Source: Nemania diffusa (taxonomy: Eukaryota; Ascomycota; Sordariomycetes; Xylariales; Xylariaceae). Taken from it: a stretch of DNA of 64,000 bases. A program made the translations under genes and the position numbers. Positions 1 to 11,503 of the stretch are shown here, piece by piece. Each line of letters opens with the position of its first letter. Within the stretch, counting starts at the first letter, position 1. Below the pieces are notes generated by a model. It was not told where the DNA came from, did not search any database, and saw only the letters and a list, made by a program, of their open reading frames with translations. Location: contig JBBPUQ010000005.1 in the NCBI GenBank assembly GCA_038501195.1, positions 1,612,001 through 1,676,000 of the forward strand. Reading direction: 5' to 3'.

Positions 1-3000
1 TTTATAATTAATTAAATAAGCTTTTTTTATTTTAATAAATAAATTTTTTATTAAATATATTTTAAAATTTTTATAAAATTATAACAATAATAATAAATTT
101 TTTTAATTAATTAATAGCTTTTTTTTTAATTTAATTATTAACTTTTTTAATAAATTAGCTGTTTTTTTTTTATTATTTTAATTTTTTTTAAAATAGCAAT
201 AAAAATATTTTATTAGTTTAATTTTTATAGCTTTTATAATTAATTTATTATATATTTTTATTATAATATTTAAATATTTAAAATTAAATATAACTTTTTA
301 ACAACTTTTATAAAATATTACTTTAATATAAAAATTGAATTTTTAATTTATTAAGTTTTTAAAAAAATTAATTTTTTAATTAGTTAATTTAATAAAAATA
401 TAAAAAATAGTTTATAATATTATTTTATATAAAAAAATAAAATAAAGTTTTTATAATAAATTTAATAAAAAATAATTAAGTTTTTTAATTATTATTTTAA
501 ATGTTTTTAAATTTTATTTTTATTTTTTATTTTTTTTATAAATATATTTTTTAAATTAATATTTATTAATAAAAATATAGTTTTTTTTATTTTTTCATAT
601 AATTTTTTAATACTTAAATTAAAAAGTTTTTTTATTTAAATATTTTATAATAAATTTTTTATAATATTTAAGTTTATATTTAAAAAGTTATTTTTTAAAA
701 AGTTTATATCGCTATTAAAAATAGTTTTTTTATTAAAAATAATATTTTTAATTTTTATAATTTTATTAGTTTAAAAATATTAAATATAATATATATTAAA
801 AAAATTATAATTAATAAAAAACTTTATAAAAACTTTAAAATTAAATTTTTAGTTTTTTTTTTGTTTTTTTTTAGTTTATATAATTATTATATATATTTTA
901 TAATTAAATATTTTTAAATATATTAAATAAAGTTTATAATTATTTATTATTTTATTTTTTAATATAACAAAAAAGTAAAAACATTTATAAAAAAACTTTT
1001 AGTTTAAAAACTATTTAAATATTTAATTATAAAAATAAATTATTATTTTAATAATTTTAAACTATAAATATTAAAACAGTTTTATATTTATTTTTACAGT
1101 TTTAGTTTTTTTTTTAATAAATTATTTAATATATTTAATACTTTTATTTTATATTTATATATATAATATAAAAAGCTTTATTTATATATTGTAATTTTTT
1201 TAAAGCTATTTTTTAAAAATTAAATTTTTAATAATTTTTTTGTTTATTTTTATTATAGCTATTTTTAATTACTAATATATTTTAATTTAATTTAAAAAAT
1301 ATAATAATATTTTTTAAATATAATAATAAAATTAATTTTTAAAATAATAGTTAAAATAAATATTTAAAAATTAATTTATAATAAATATAAAGTTTATAAA
1401 ATTTTTATAACTTTTTATAAAAATATAAAAATTAATAACAATTTTTTTTTTTATTTTTATAAATATTTTTTTAAAAAATTTATTAATTTATTTTATAATT
1501 TTTTTTTTTATATATTTTTTGCAGTTTTTAATTTTAATTTTAAAAATTTAATTTATTAAATAGTTTAAAAGTTTAATATTAAAATATTTTAATTATAAAT
1601 ATTATTTAATTAAATTTTTTTTTAAAGCATTTTTTTTTATATATAAAATTATAAAGTTTTTTTTTATATAAAAAATATTACAATTAATTAATAAAAATAA
1701 ATATTTAATTATAAATTAATTAAATTAATTTTAAAATTTATAAAAAATTAAACTATTAAATTAATATAAAATATTATTTATAAACTTATTATTTTATTAA
1801 ATTTTTTATTTATTTAATACTTTTAAAAATATTAAATTAATAATAATTTTTTTAATATAAATTATATTATATAGTTTTATTATTTTTAATTTTTTTAATT
1901 TTTAAAACTTAATATTTATATTTTTATAAATTAAAATTAAAAAAATAAAGTTTTTAATATATATATAGTTTTTTAAATTAATAATTTAAATGTTATAAAA
2001 TTAACTTATTTTATTAAATATATATATATTAATATTTAAATTTAAAATAGTTAAATTTTTTAATAAATAAACTATTTTATTATTATAAATAAAATATATA
2101 AATATAGTTTTTATTGCTTTTTTAATTAGTTAAAAAGTTTTATTTATTTTTTTTTTATTAACTTTTTATTTTTTATTTTTAATTTTTTTTGTTAGTTTTA
2201 AGTTTTTAATAAAATTTTTTTTAATTAAAACTTTAATTTTTAAACTTATAAACTAATTATTAAAAACTAGTTCAAAAAAAAAATATTAATATAATTATTA
2301 AAAATAACAAGTTATTTTATATATTATATAAAAAAAGCAATTTTTAAAGTTAATATTTAATTTTAGCTTTTTTTAAAATATTAAAAATTTGTTTTTTTTT
2401 TTTTAAACTATTAAATTTATTTAATTTTTTTTTTAAAGTTTTTTTTTATTTTAAAGTTTTTTAATTTTATTAAAAACTTTGTTTAAATTTTTTTTTAACT
2501 TTTTATTATTAAAAATAATAGTAAAAAAATTTTTTATTATTTTTTTAGTTTTTAATAAAAACTTTTAACAAAATATATATTTTAAAAACTTTGTTTTAAT
2601 TTTTTTATATATTATTTTTTTATTTTATATAGCTTTTAAATAGTTAATTATTAAAATAGTTATTTATTTAAATAAAATTATTAAAAAAGCTTTTTTTAAA
2701 TTAATTATTATAAAATAAATATTTTTAAAATTAAAGTTGCTATATTTAATAGTTTTATTTATTATATTTATTTAAAAAAAAGTTTAAATTAATAAATTTT
2801 TAAACATTTTATTAAAAAGCTTTTTTATTAAAATTATATATTTTTTTTATAAATTAACTTAAAAAAAAAATATTATATAATTTTTTATTTTTTATAAAAT
2901 ATTATATTATTAATTAATAAATTTTTTATTTTTTATAATAATATATTTATATTTTTAAAAAATAATAAAAGTTATTTATTTTTATAGTTTTTTTATTTAA

Positions 3001-3480
3001 TAGTAATATTTATTATATTTTTTACTTATATAAATATAAATATTTTAATTAATATTAAAAATTGTTTTTTTTTTAATTATAAAATTTATAATTTTTATAA
3101 CAAATTTATTATTGCTTTTTTTTATTTATAAAGTTATAAATAAAACTTTTTATATTAATTTAAATTAGTTTATAAAATTACAAAAATAATTAACAAAATT
3201 AAATTTTAAAAGCTTTATAATTTAAAAAGTTTTATTTTTATATTAAATAAACTTTTTAATTTTTAATTATAATACTTTTATTAAAAACTTTTTATTTTAT
3301 TAATAAAAGTTTTTTTATTTAATAAAAAAAATAAAATTGTTATTAACTATTTTATTTAATTAATTAAACTATTATTTTATTATAAATAGTTTTAATTTTA
3401 AGCTTAAAAAATATATAAAATTTTTAATTGTTAAAAATAAGCTTTTTAAATTGATTAAATTAATTAGTATAATTATTGTT
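1..3480. repeat. AT-only block, RIP-degraded repeat DNA (left)
   Basis: The stretch is almost entirely A and T, with no frame longer than a few dozen codons on either strand. Runs of T outnumber runs of A on the plus strand. The few remaining C residues are mostly in CT context, which fits RIP, a process that prefers CpA. The sequence turns abruptly to normal composition at about 3480-3530, through the recognisable end of a dispersed repeat (see 3440-3635). It is most likely a mutated transposon or group of transposons that continues beyond the left edge of the window. The family cannot be told from the sequence. Confidence 0.85.
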
Positions 3481-3635
3481 ATTGTATATTACTGCTGTTT
3501 TAAAAGATTTTTTTCTAGCATACAAAATAAGTACATAAGTAGAACCCCTTGAAACAAAAGGTACCCCCTTCTAGTTAGAGCTTTCCAGCACCCAAAATAC
3601 AGGGCCTAATTTACCCCCTATATATCTAACAATAC
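3440..3635 (+). repeat. Dispersed repeat end, copy L (inverted partner at 27652-27863)
   Basis: This sequence matches the reverse complement of 27652-27863 over roughly 190 bp. Shared landmarks in the same order are TAGCATACAAAAT, GAACCCCTTGAA, GGTACCCCCTTCT and AGGGCCTAATTTACCCC. In the AT-block half (3440-3510) this copy carries T or A where the partner carries C or G, as expected if only this copy was mutated by RIP. The match stops near 3635, which probably marks the end of the element. The element class is not identified; there is no clear TIR or poly-A tail. Confidence 0.75.
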
Positions 3636-3640
3636 CCTTT

Positions 3641-3948
3641 CAATCAATCAATCAATAATATTACCGTAACTGAACTTAATTGTGCTTGGAGAAACTCTAA
3701 ACGCCGTTGTCTAGAAGCTGTCTAGAATCTGTCAATCAGTAAGTCTAGGGCCTCATGTCTTTCCTTAGCTGGATGTGTTGCATCATGCATTGCGTGGCGA
3801 CGAGGCGGCGAGGCGGCGAGGCTTAATTTGACCTCATCGCGATCCCGTCACCTTTACCAACTGGGCTAACACGATGTCTATAGACTCCTAGCTTTTGCCC
3901 TTCTTAGAATCGAAGATCTAATAACCACTGGGAACGAACAACACATCA
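3641..3948. other. Upstream region of the AIM24-type gene, with tRNA-like relic
   Basis: Non-coding stretch between the repeat end and the first start codon. It contains a short GC-rich iteration (units of CGAGGCGG, 3799-3822). On the minus strand, 3868-3855 reads as a tRNA A box (TAGCCCAGTTGGTA) and 3834-3821 is a degraded B-box-like sequence. The two boxes are about 10 nt too close for a functional tRNA and the arms do not pair, so I call it a relic of a tRNA or tRNA-derived SINE. No clear promoter element is visible. Confidence 0.4.
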
Positions 3949-5604
3949 ATGTCAGGTCAATACTATCCCCCACCTCCGAGTGCGGCTGGGTCTGGAGGTA
4001 CGTTAGGTTTCACATGCCACCTTTAAGGTTACGCCAGTAGGACTTTAAGTAAGTAAGGTAAAAAGGGCGACGGTAGACTATGCTACTTGCTAAAGAAAGA
4101 TTGACGATTCCACCTTTTAACCTTCGACGGCTTGCTTTGGCGCGGCACATAGGCAGGTAGATTGGGATCACGATGTAGTATGCAGTTATGTCTCTTCGGC
4201 GCTGACAAGTCATACGACATGAGTAGGTCCGCAAAAGAGTTACCCACCACCTCCGACGTCTCCCCCCGCGAACCAAACCAAGTTCTACCCGCCACCGCCC
4301 GGCACACCGAGCTTCCCGCCCCCGGGAGCAGCCCAACCCCAAGCTCCAACCCCAAGCTACCCTTCACCACCGCACCAGGGCTATGCCCCTCCTCAGCAGA
4401 GCTACCCTCCTCCTCAGCAAAGCTATCCCACTCCCCAACAGAGCTATCCCGCTCCGCCACAGCAGAGCGTGTCCCCGCCGCCCAAGACGGGGACACCGGC
4501 CTCCTACCCCCCTCCGCCAGCCCAATACTCGTTCCAGACACCCCCACCAAACCAACAACACGCGAACCTTGCTATCCGGAACAATGGCGTCGCGACACCG
4601 CCGGGCAATGCGCCTAGCTACTCGGACGTAGCTCCGAATGCGCCCCCGGGCTATCCACAAGAGAAGTCCTCGTCGCCCCAGGCGCAACCACAAGCTCCCT
4701 CGGCGGGGCCAGTGCCGGCGGCCAACATGTCGGCGGGGGCACCTGCGGCGGGGCAATTCACGGGCGCGAGCGCGACGGTGGTGGACGACGTGGGCACCTT
4801 CAACGGGGGCTCCTACCGCATCAGCCACCGGGACTGCAACACCATCGTGACGGTGCAGCTGGCCATGGGCTGTCCCCTGACGGCGCGGCCCGGTGTCCTG
4901 ATCGCTATGAGCCCGACTATCACGCTCAAGGGTGAGTATAAGTTTAGCATGAAGAAGCTTGTGGCCTCGGGCGACATGGGCCACTCGACCTTCATCGGCC
5001 CCGGCGAGCTGCTGCTGGCCCCGAGCATGCTCGGCGATATCACCACGATCCGCCTCAACGGCGACGAGGCGTGGAGCGTCGGCAAGGACGCCTACGTCGC
5101 GAGCACGCAGGGCGTTATGCGCGACTACAAGCGCCAGGGCCTCGGCAAGGCCATGTTCTCCGGCGAGGGCCTCTGGATCCACAAGATCACGGGCATCGGC
5201 CTGCTGTGGATCACGAGCTTCGGCGCTATCATCCGCAAGGACCTCCTCGAGGGCGAGAAGTACATCGTGGATAACGGCCACCTTGTCGCGTGGAACGTCA
5301 AGTACATCATGGAGCGCGCCTCCAGCGGTGGCATTATCGCCGGCTTCGCCACTGGCGAAGGCCTGGTATGCAAGTTCACCGGCCCAGGAACAGTCTTCCT
5401 TCAGACAAGGAATCCGGTAAGCTCCGTCGTTCTGACCATTCACTCACTCCTTCATTGCTCTTTCATTTCGCCCGTGACTCCTTCCCCTCCTCCCCGCGCA
5501 ACAAATCAAGGTTGTGGCCTGATGCCAAGTGTCTTGGCTAACGATTCGTCTTCACATAGCGAGCCTTCTCGGCCTACATGGCAGGGAATGCGGCACCACC
5601 TTGA
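3949..5604 (+). CDS. AIM24-family (TRAP-like fold) protein with proline-rich N-terminus
   Basis: Model: exons 3949-3997, 4227-5416, 5560-5604; 427 aa. Residues 1-195 are disordered and rich in P, Q, Y and S, with [11 protein letters not shown] repeats at about 67-97. Residues about 200-415 form the AIM24 domain (beta-rich, similar in fold to the trp RNA-binding attenuation protein): [70 protein letters not shown]. The last exon adds a tail containing AFSAYMAG, usual for fungal members. Yeast Aim24 is a mitochondrial inner-membrane protein that supports MICOS. This protein has no obvious presequence, and the proline-rich form may have another location, so I assign the family but not a role. 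The first intron (229 nt) is the least certain part; its junction keeps the frame and makes [11 protein letters not shown]. Confidence 0.85.
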
Positions 5605-8600
5605 AAAAGGTTCCGATGTTGTTGTGCTGTCAAGGAATTAGGGCGGTGGTTCGCCGCTGTGCAAAGGATTGAAAAACGCCATCTGGCGAAGTCATCATGA
5701 CTAGGGGGTCATTGTCCTAGCTAGCTGGACCTGCGTTGTATGTCTATTCGTCCGTCAGGTGAGTGTTTGTAGCGTAAGCATAACTGAGCGGTGTGCTTTT
5801 GCTACATAGTTAGCGGTGCGTAAGGTACGTTCCTTTTGGCCCAATTGAGATATTTCATCGTTCGAACCTAGTGTAGCCCGCTTCATATCCGCACTTAGAT
5901 CCGCACCAACACCCGCACTTGCATATAAGTTACCGGCTTCATTCCGAGATGTTGAACAAGCGAGCGAGTGGTCTGTTCTTTTGTTCATCTGCCTATGCCA
6001 TGCAAGACGAATCACGATGCCCACTTATAGTCATTAGTAAGAAGGAAGCCTGGGGTAGCCTACCTATAAACAATGCAGTATATGTACATACCTACGCATA
6101 CATATACCATATAGTATACCTACGTATGGACGATACTTACCGGGGTGTATTTCCTTCCACGCGGTCGGATGAAAACATTATATAAAAGCAATAGGTACAC
6201 ATATAGTGTATGGGTTAGGTGGATTCGGATCTCGAAGACGAGTCGGATATTGAGGGAGTAATGGGGCATATTGGCTCCTTCGCCTAGACTAATGTCGGCC
6301 TCATTGAATCTTCCCTGATCCGTCAAATCCGTCATATTTAGTGCAGGGTATTTTAAGATATTGCGGTGGCAGTTGGAAAGCTTTCTTGATCCTTCCGTCG
6401 TAGAACCATAGATAATCCTTGAGGATGATATTTGCGGCTGGCTGTTAATTATCCCCAACCCTGATTCCCTCGAGCCTGGCCCCTGCACACCAAGCCTAGA
6501 CTAGATGGCTGCTGAGATCACTCGAACCATGGGTCGATGCTCGATGGCCAGCGGCGGCCGCTCGCACGGTCCATCGGGAAATTCCACAGCCAACTACCTC
6601 GTACACTAGATAGATAGTGTGGGTAGTGTCGTGGGTGTACCTGTGGTGGTAGTAGTCCAGGTAATTTCTCCTTGTTTCCATCAACCTGGTGGGGTATCAT
6701 AGAGACCTCGTCTCATGTGCCACGCATAAAGGCGGCAATTGTTGCTATATCGCGCTGAAAAACGTGGCACATCATACATACAAGTAGGTATATGCTTACA
6801 TACGTCTTATGTTTTATGTACCTCTAGTGGCCATGTGGTATGTTCCCTGCTACCCGGGACTTACGCTGGCTAATGATTAGTATGATTACTCCGTATTGAG
6901 TAAGGGTCCCTTGTTCGCAAGCTTCCCTAACAGCTACCTAGGTGGAGGTAAGTCCTTGATGTAGAATGTGTAAGTAGGTATGTATATGCAACAGAAATAT
7001 CTCTCGATTATCGTCTGGAGCAGATTGGTCTTATGTTACGTTTGCTGGAACCTGCGGCGTTGGCTAAGACAGCGATTCGAAACCATTTCTTCGACCGTGC
7101 GATCTTTTTTTTGCATTAGGTATCCGCACCCGATCGGTCAGATAACTTAACAGGGTCTGTCACGAGATCCAGGTGACAGGTCGAATCGGGTAATTATATG
7201 GCAGTAAGCAATGTGTACAAGTAGAGGTGGGTGAGTTGGTGTGTGAGCGCCTTCTGGCGCCACGGAGAACTTTAAGCTTTACGGGCCATCCCCCCGCTCA
7301 CTAGGCTGCGGTTTTACTATGAGCTAATCATCAAGGCGTTCGTTGACAGGCGCGAGGCAGCAGCGTCAAGAGCTGAGCTTCTGTCTGCTTGTATCAAGGT
7401 ACAGTAAGCAGTCATAAATCAACAGGAGTGTATGTACTGTATGTAAGCTCGCCTCATCTGCTCGCTTGCGGCACTGGGCTATCACAGCAACGTAACATGA
7501 GGACATACAGACTACACGCATACATAATACTGTATGGGAAGCTTGTTTTCTGCCGGGATAGATCCTGGTCTGTTCTCTTCTTCTTTTGCGCTGCTTGGCT
7601 TGTGGCGACAAGTGGTGTAGTGTAGGTCGGTAGTCGTCATACCGGTTGCAGCCCGGTCGTCACAGTCACAGTCACTGTGACCATCACCGTTGCTGTCACC
7701 GTCACAATTGCCGTAGGTACCTTATCTACCCCGCCTATGGTGTAGTGCGGCGACGCGATGGCCGTGCACTGAGCTGATGCACAGGAAGGAAAGTGTGGGT
7801 AGATGTATGTATGCCGCAGACCTGCCGTATTCATACTACTGTATCCCGAGTCCTTTATGGTAGCGTACTCGGTTCGATCGAATGTTGTATCAAGGGCTGA
7901 AATTGCACGTGTTGTGCAAGGTGTTGCCCAGCTTGAATTCACTTACTTATGAATGTGGTAGATACTTATGTACACAGTTAGAGGTAGGTAGTTGATGAAA
8001 GACGAGCGACGCCCAATGCAGTGTGACCCCGGTGCCAAGCCGGCCGATTCCACTGCAGGCTCCTGTAGCGGTCGTCCAATCCCTGGCCAGGAATATGCTT
8101 ATGCTTAAAATAGTGTAGAATGTTCCGCTGGGCTAGCGCTGTCTTGGCGGCTCGCTCGCCATCGATTGATTATAATAAATTTACTAATGTATTTGACAGC
8201 ATCCCAGCTAAGGTCAGCATTGCTCGGCTTTGTCCGGACGCCATCAGGCTAACTTACTGAGGAATTGTGTGGACTATGTAAGTTGAACTTTGTAGTATGC
8301 AAGTTATGTTGAAGACAGCTGTAGAATAAATATATTCGAAACCTTGTTTATTATGGGGATTTGGGAACCACTTCATCTGTGACGATGATGGGGCTTGCCG
8401 AAACGCGAACTCCTAGTCCCTTATTACCAAATAGCAACCAACCCAGTGTTCTGGCAACGAACGGTATGTGCTCCGCTCCAGTAATTGTCAGCATCAGCCC
8501 AATCCGGGTACCATCTAGGTCAGCAACGATTTCTCGCCCGTAATGTTACATCCGCCGGAATCCTATTCGCTAAATCAATCAAGCTTAACGTTATCAAGCT

Positions 8601-9498
8601 TAAATTTTCGCGTGGTCGACTGTGACCAGGAAGGGGGGGGGATTGAGGGGCTCGTCTATTCGCCCAACCCTTCGAGCCTCTGCATGAGTTGTCGGTGGCG
8701 TGCGAAGGGATGTGACCGTGAGGTCTTTATATGGCTCGATAAGAGCCAGCCAGGCTGCAACTATTGACGGTTGATGTCGAATAGCTCAGTAAGCTGAATG
8801 ATAGATCAGGTCAATCCATTGATGAAGGTAACAGACGATACCACAGTGCTATGCGTGTGAATTTAATGGATGATGCTAAGTCCGGTCAGTGTTATGAGCT
8901 GTTCCCTGATGGTAATGCCAAGGCAGTAGACACATTGACACTACTGGAGGAAGGGGGAGCAGGCACCTAGGTATAAGAGGTGGGTAGTCCACGACTAGGG
9001 GACCTTTCTAGACGAATGCTGCATGAATGTACTGTACAGTACAATATACAGTACTTCGTCCTAACCTAGTTGATCCCAAGTCCACCAATTAACCTCGCCT
9101 CACCTCGATTTCGTCAAGCCCATTGAAGATCACTCAGCTATGACAGGACGAGGCGGGCTGTTTATTATTGGCGTCGTGGAATAAGCTTTCGTCCGCATGT
9201 CCACCTGTCCTTGAACCTATTCCCTTGCCTAATCAGTACCTGTTCGGTACTCTGCTGCTCGCCCAAGACACTTTAATTGTACAACGTCGCAGTCCCGAGC
9301 GCACTAACCGAGCTGACACCGCAGGCTCGTCAAGGCTGACTCCTTCAGCGGCTCTTCATCTTGCTTAAGAGGGCAGTACAGACCACTGTGCAGACCGCAT
9401 CGCGGGTTGTTGGATTTGGGCATGTTTCTGAAGGAAGTGGATTTCCTCAACAGTCAACCGTTTCCTAAGAACTCCGGATATACGTATCGTGTTACAAG
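5605..9498. other. Long intergenic region without a supported gene
   Basis: About 3.9 kb between the AIM24-type gene and the transcription factor. It holds only short, biased open frames that do not join through good splice sites. Visible structure: many TACCTA/TACATA microsatellite fragments (6085-6125, 6960-6990), a GTCAC-type iteration on both strands at 7665-7705, a run of nine G at 8632-8641, and a 14-bp perfect palindrome GTACTGTACAGTAC at 9029-9042. A minus-strand frame at about 8350-8545 reads like protein but has no start codon (see findings). Confidence 0.5.
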
Positions 9499-11503
9499 AT
9501 GCCGGCGCCAAAGCCCGAGCTACGAGTGCGTCGCTATCACAGTAGGTCTCGAAATGGATGCACGACCTGTAAGATGAAGCATATCCGCTGCGACGAGAGG
9601 AAACCGTTATGGTACGCAGAGTCTATTTCCATCCCCTCCTGTCGCAAATTTGGAGAAGATTACCTGGTTGGACGCGCCACTGGAATTGCCGTGTCGAATG
9701 TAGGGCTGCGAATCTTTCATTTGTAGTTCACTCGATAGGGTTTTTTCTTTTTCTTTCCCCTCTTTTCGATGGTCGGCTCTTCTGCTCGGAATGCCGACGA
9801 TCGGATCGGATAGATGTGATAATCGGTAGAACTAATGTAGGCTAACCTGGCTGCAGCACGAATTGTCTCGTCAAAGGGGGCGAGTGCGGGTACGCAGACA
9901 CCAAAGCCAAACCAAAATCATGTGCTCCCTGCACCGCTGGTCAAAATGAGGACGCACAATGGCATGCAGGGACAAGTACACTGAGGACTACGGTGCCGAA
10001 TCATATGTTCGTGGGTTACCCAGTAGAGATGGCAGACGAATCCCGGTTTCTATTCGATATATGTAAGCCACACAACTCTAGATTAGGTCTCCGGGAGTGC
10101 ATCATTCAAGGTGTGTAGATGGATACTAACTTATAATCACCTAGTTACACGATATCGAAGCGTTGTCTCGAAGGATGCTCTACTACAACCCGAATCTTTT
10201 ATGTAAGTTGAGCGTCACGTCATAGCCGATAACGCAAACTCGATGGCTGATAGTCAACACCTTAGCATCCGCCGAGCATTGTCGAGTCCCGCGTGTCTTC
10301 ATGTCGCTCTGCTCATGACGGCAATCAAGTACACATGGGACACAGGTTCCATGGATCGAATTAAAAAATCGTTCCTTCACCACAAACTCGAGGCGATAAA
10401 GTTTGTCAACGAACAGCTACAGAATCCTGGTATGGCCGCAACAGACTGTACGATAGCGAGCATAGCCGCATTAGCATTAGCAGAAGTAAGTGGTCATATA
10501 ATGACCCATATCATATAAGGTATGCCATGCCCAGCAGTAGGCTAATATGTATGCAGAGCGCACTAGGATGTCGAGACACAGCCAAAGCTCACATGACAGG
10601 ACTCTCACAAATTCTAGAAATGCGAGACGACGAAATGATCACCGATGGAAACATATTCCAAAGTCTAGTAATATTGTGAGTTGGTGTTTTAGACAACTCC
10701 CTGATCTCACTGCTGACGACGTAAACGACAGGACGTCAAGGGGTACAGGCAAGCTCACTCTGCGCGAGCTCACAGACGCCACGAAGGGCATCGAGAACCC
10801 AGAATCTCTCGGCATGTGCACTTTCCGAGTCATACCTGATCGATTTCGCCGCATGGTCGATCGCGAGGTAGATTTTAGTGATAAGACGGTCAACGAGGCG
10901 CTAGAAGAGGCTACGGAGGGATCGGGAATCCTGGTGACTAAATCGACGACTTTATCGACGAATGCTATCAGCCGAGCGCGACTAATGAGCTGCTACCTAT
11001 GCGTATTCGCTATGCTGGGGACGGACGTGGTGGATCCTTTCATGCTCAACTGGCTCGTGGAGTGGATGCTGTCGGACCTCACTCGCGAGGAGGAGGCGAT
11101 GAGACAGGGCAAGTTCCCTAGACAGGTCTGGTTCTGGGGTATCCTGATGGTGACGTGTGCGGTGGCGACGGCGCGGCCAAGCACGCCCCTAGAAGTTCAT
11201 CAGATCGAAGAGTGGAGGGAGGTGTGCCACGAGAAGATTAGGCTCGTGAGCCACGCGCTCAATCTAAAGACATGGGAGCAGACGAAGGACATATTCGTGG
11301 CGTGGGTGTGGAGGGATAACTACGACGAGGAACAGCAGGTTAGGGAGATGTGGGAGGAGGCGGTCTTCGGTAAACGAATCGCCGTGACGCGGACGGCATC
11401 ACCTAGCTGCTTCGATCGACATGATTTCATGTCGGCTAAGGAGCGGGCCAAGTCGATTGTCCGGGCCCAGATTGCCCACATGCGGAGACTGATGCTGATA
11501 TAA
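9499..11503 (+). CDS. Zn(2)Cys6 fungal transcription factor
   Basis: Model: exons 9499-9611, 9857-10062, 10145-10202, 10254-10485, 10557-10675, 10732-11503; 499 aa. The binuclear zinc cluster lies at the N-terminus: C21, C24, C31, C38, C41, C48 (spacing C-X2-C-X6-C-X6-C-X2-C-X6-C), preceded by basic residues RVRRYHSRSRNG. The first intron falls inside the codon for C38, and splicing restores that cysteine, which strongly supports the model. The remaining 440 residues are mostly helical, like the fungal-specific middle homology region (SSPACLHVALLMTAIKYTW; ASIAALALAESALGC). Proteins of this type bind CGG-containing sites in the nucleus. No target cluster is evident nearby, so its regulon is unknown. 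The first intron is rather long (245 nt). Confidence 0.88.

Noticed and set aside
4364..5443. 359-codon minus-strand frame opposite the AIM24-type gene
   Set aside because: Its composition (Ala/Arg/Leu/His repeats) is the mirror of the GC-rich AIM24 exon, which has clear family motifs on the plus strand.
6120..6488. 122-codon minus-strand frame
   Set aside because: No domain, no splice partner and it crosses a TACATA microsatellite; likely a chance frame.
7077..7170. tRNA gene suggested by a B-box-like GGTTTCGAATC on the minus strand
   Set aside because: No A box at a suitable distance and no pairing acceptor arms.
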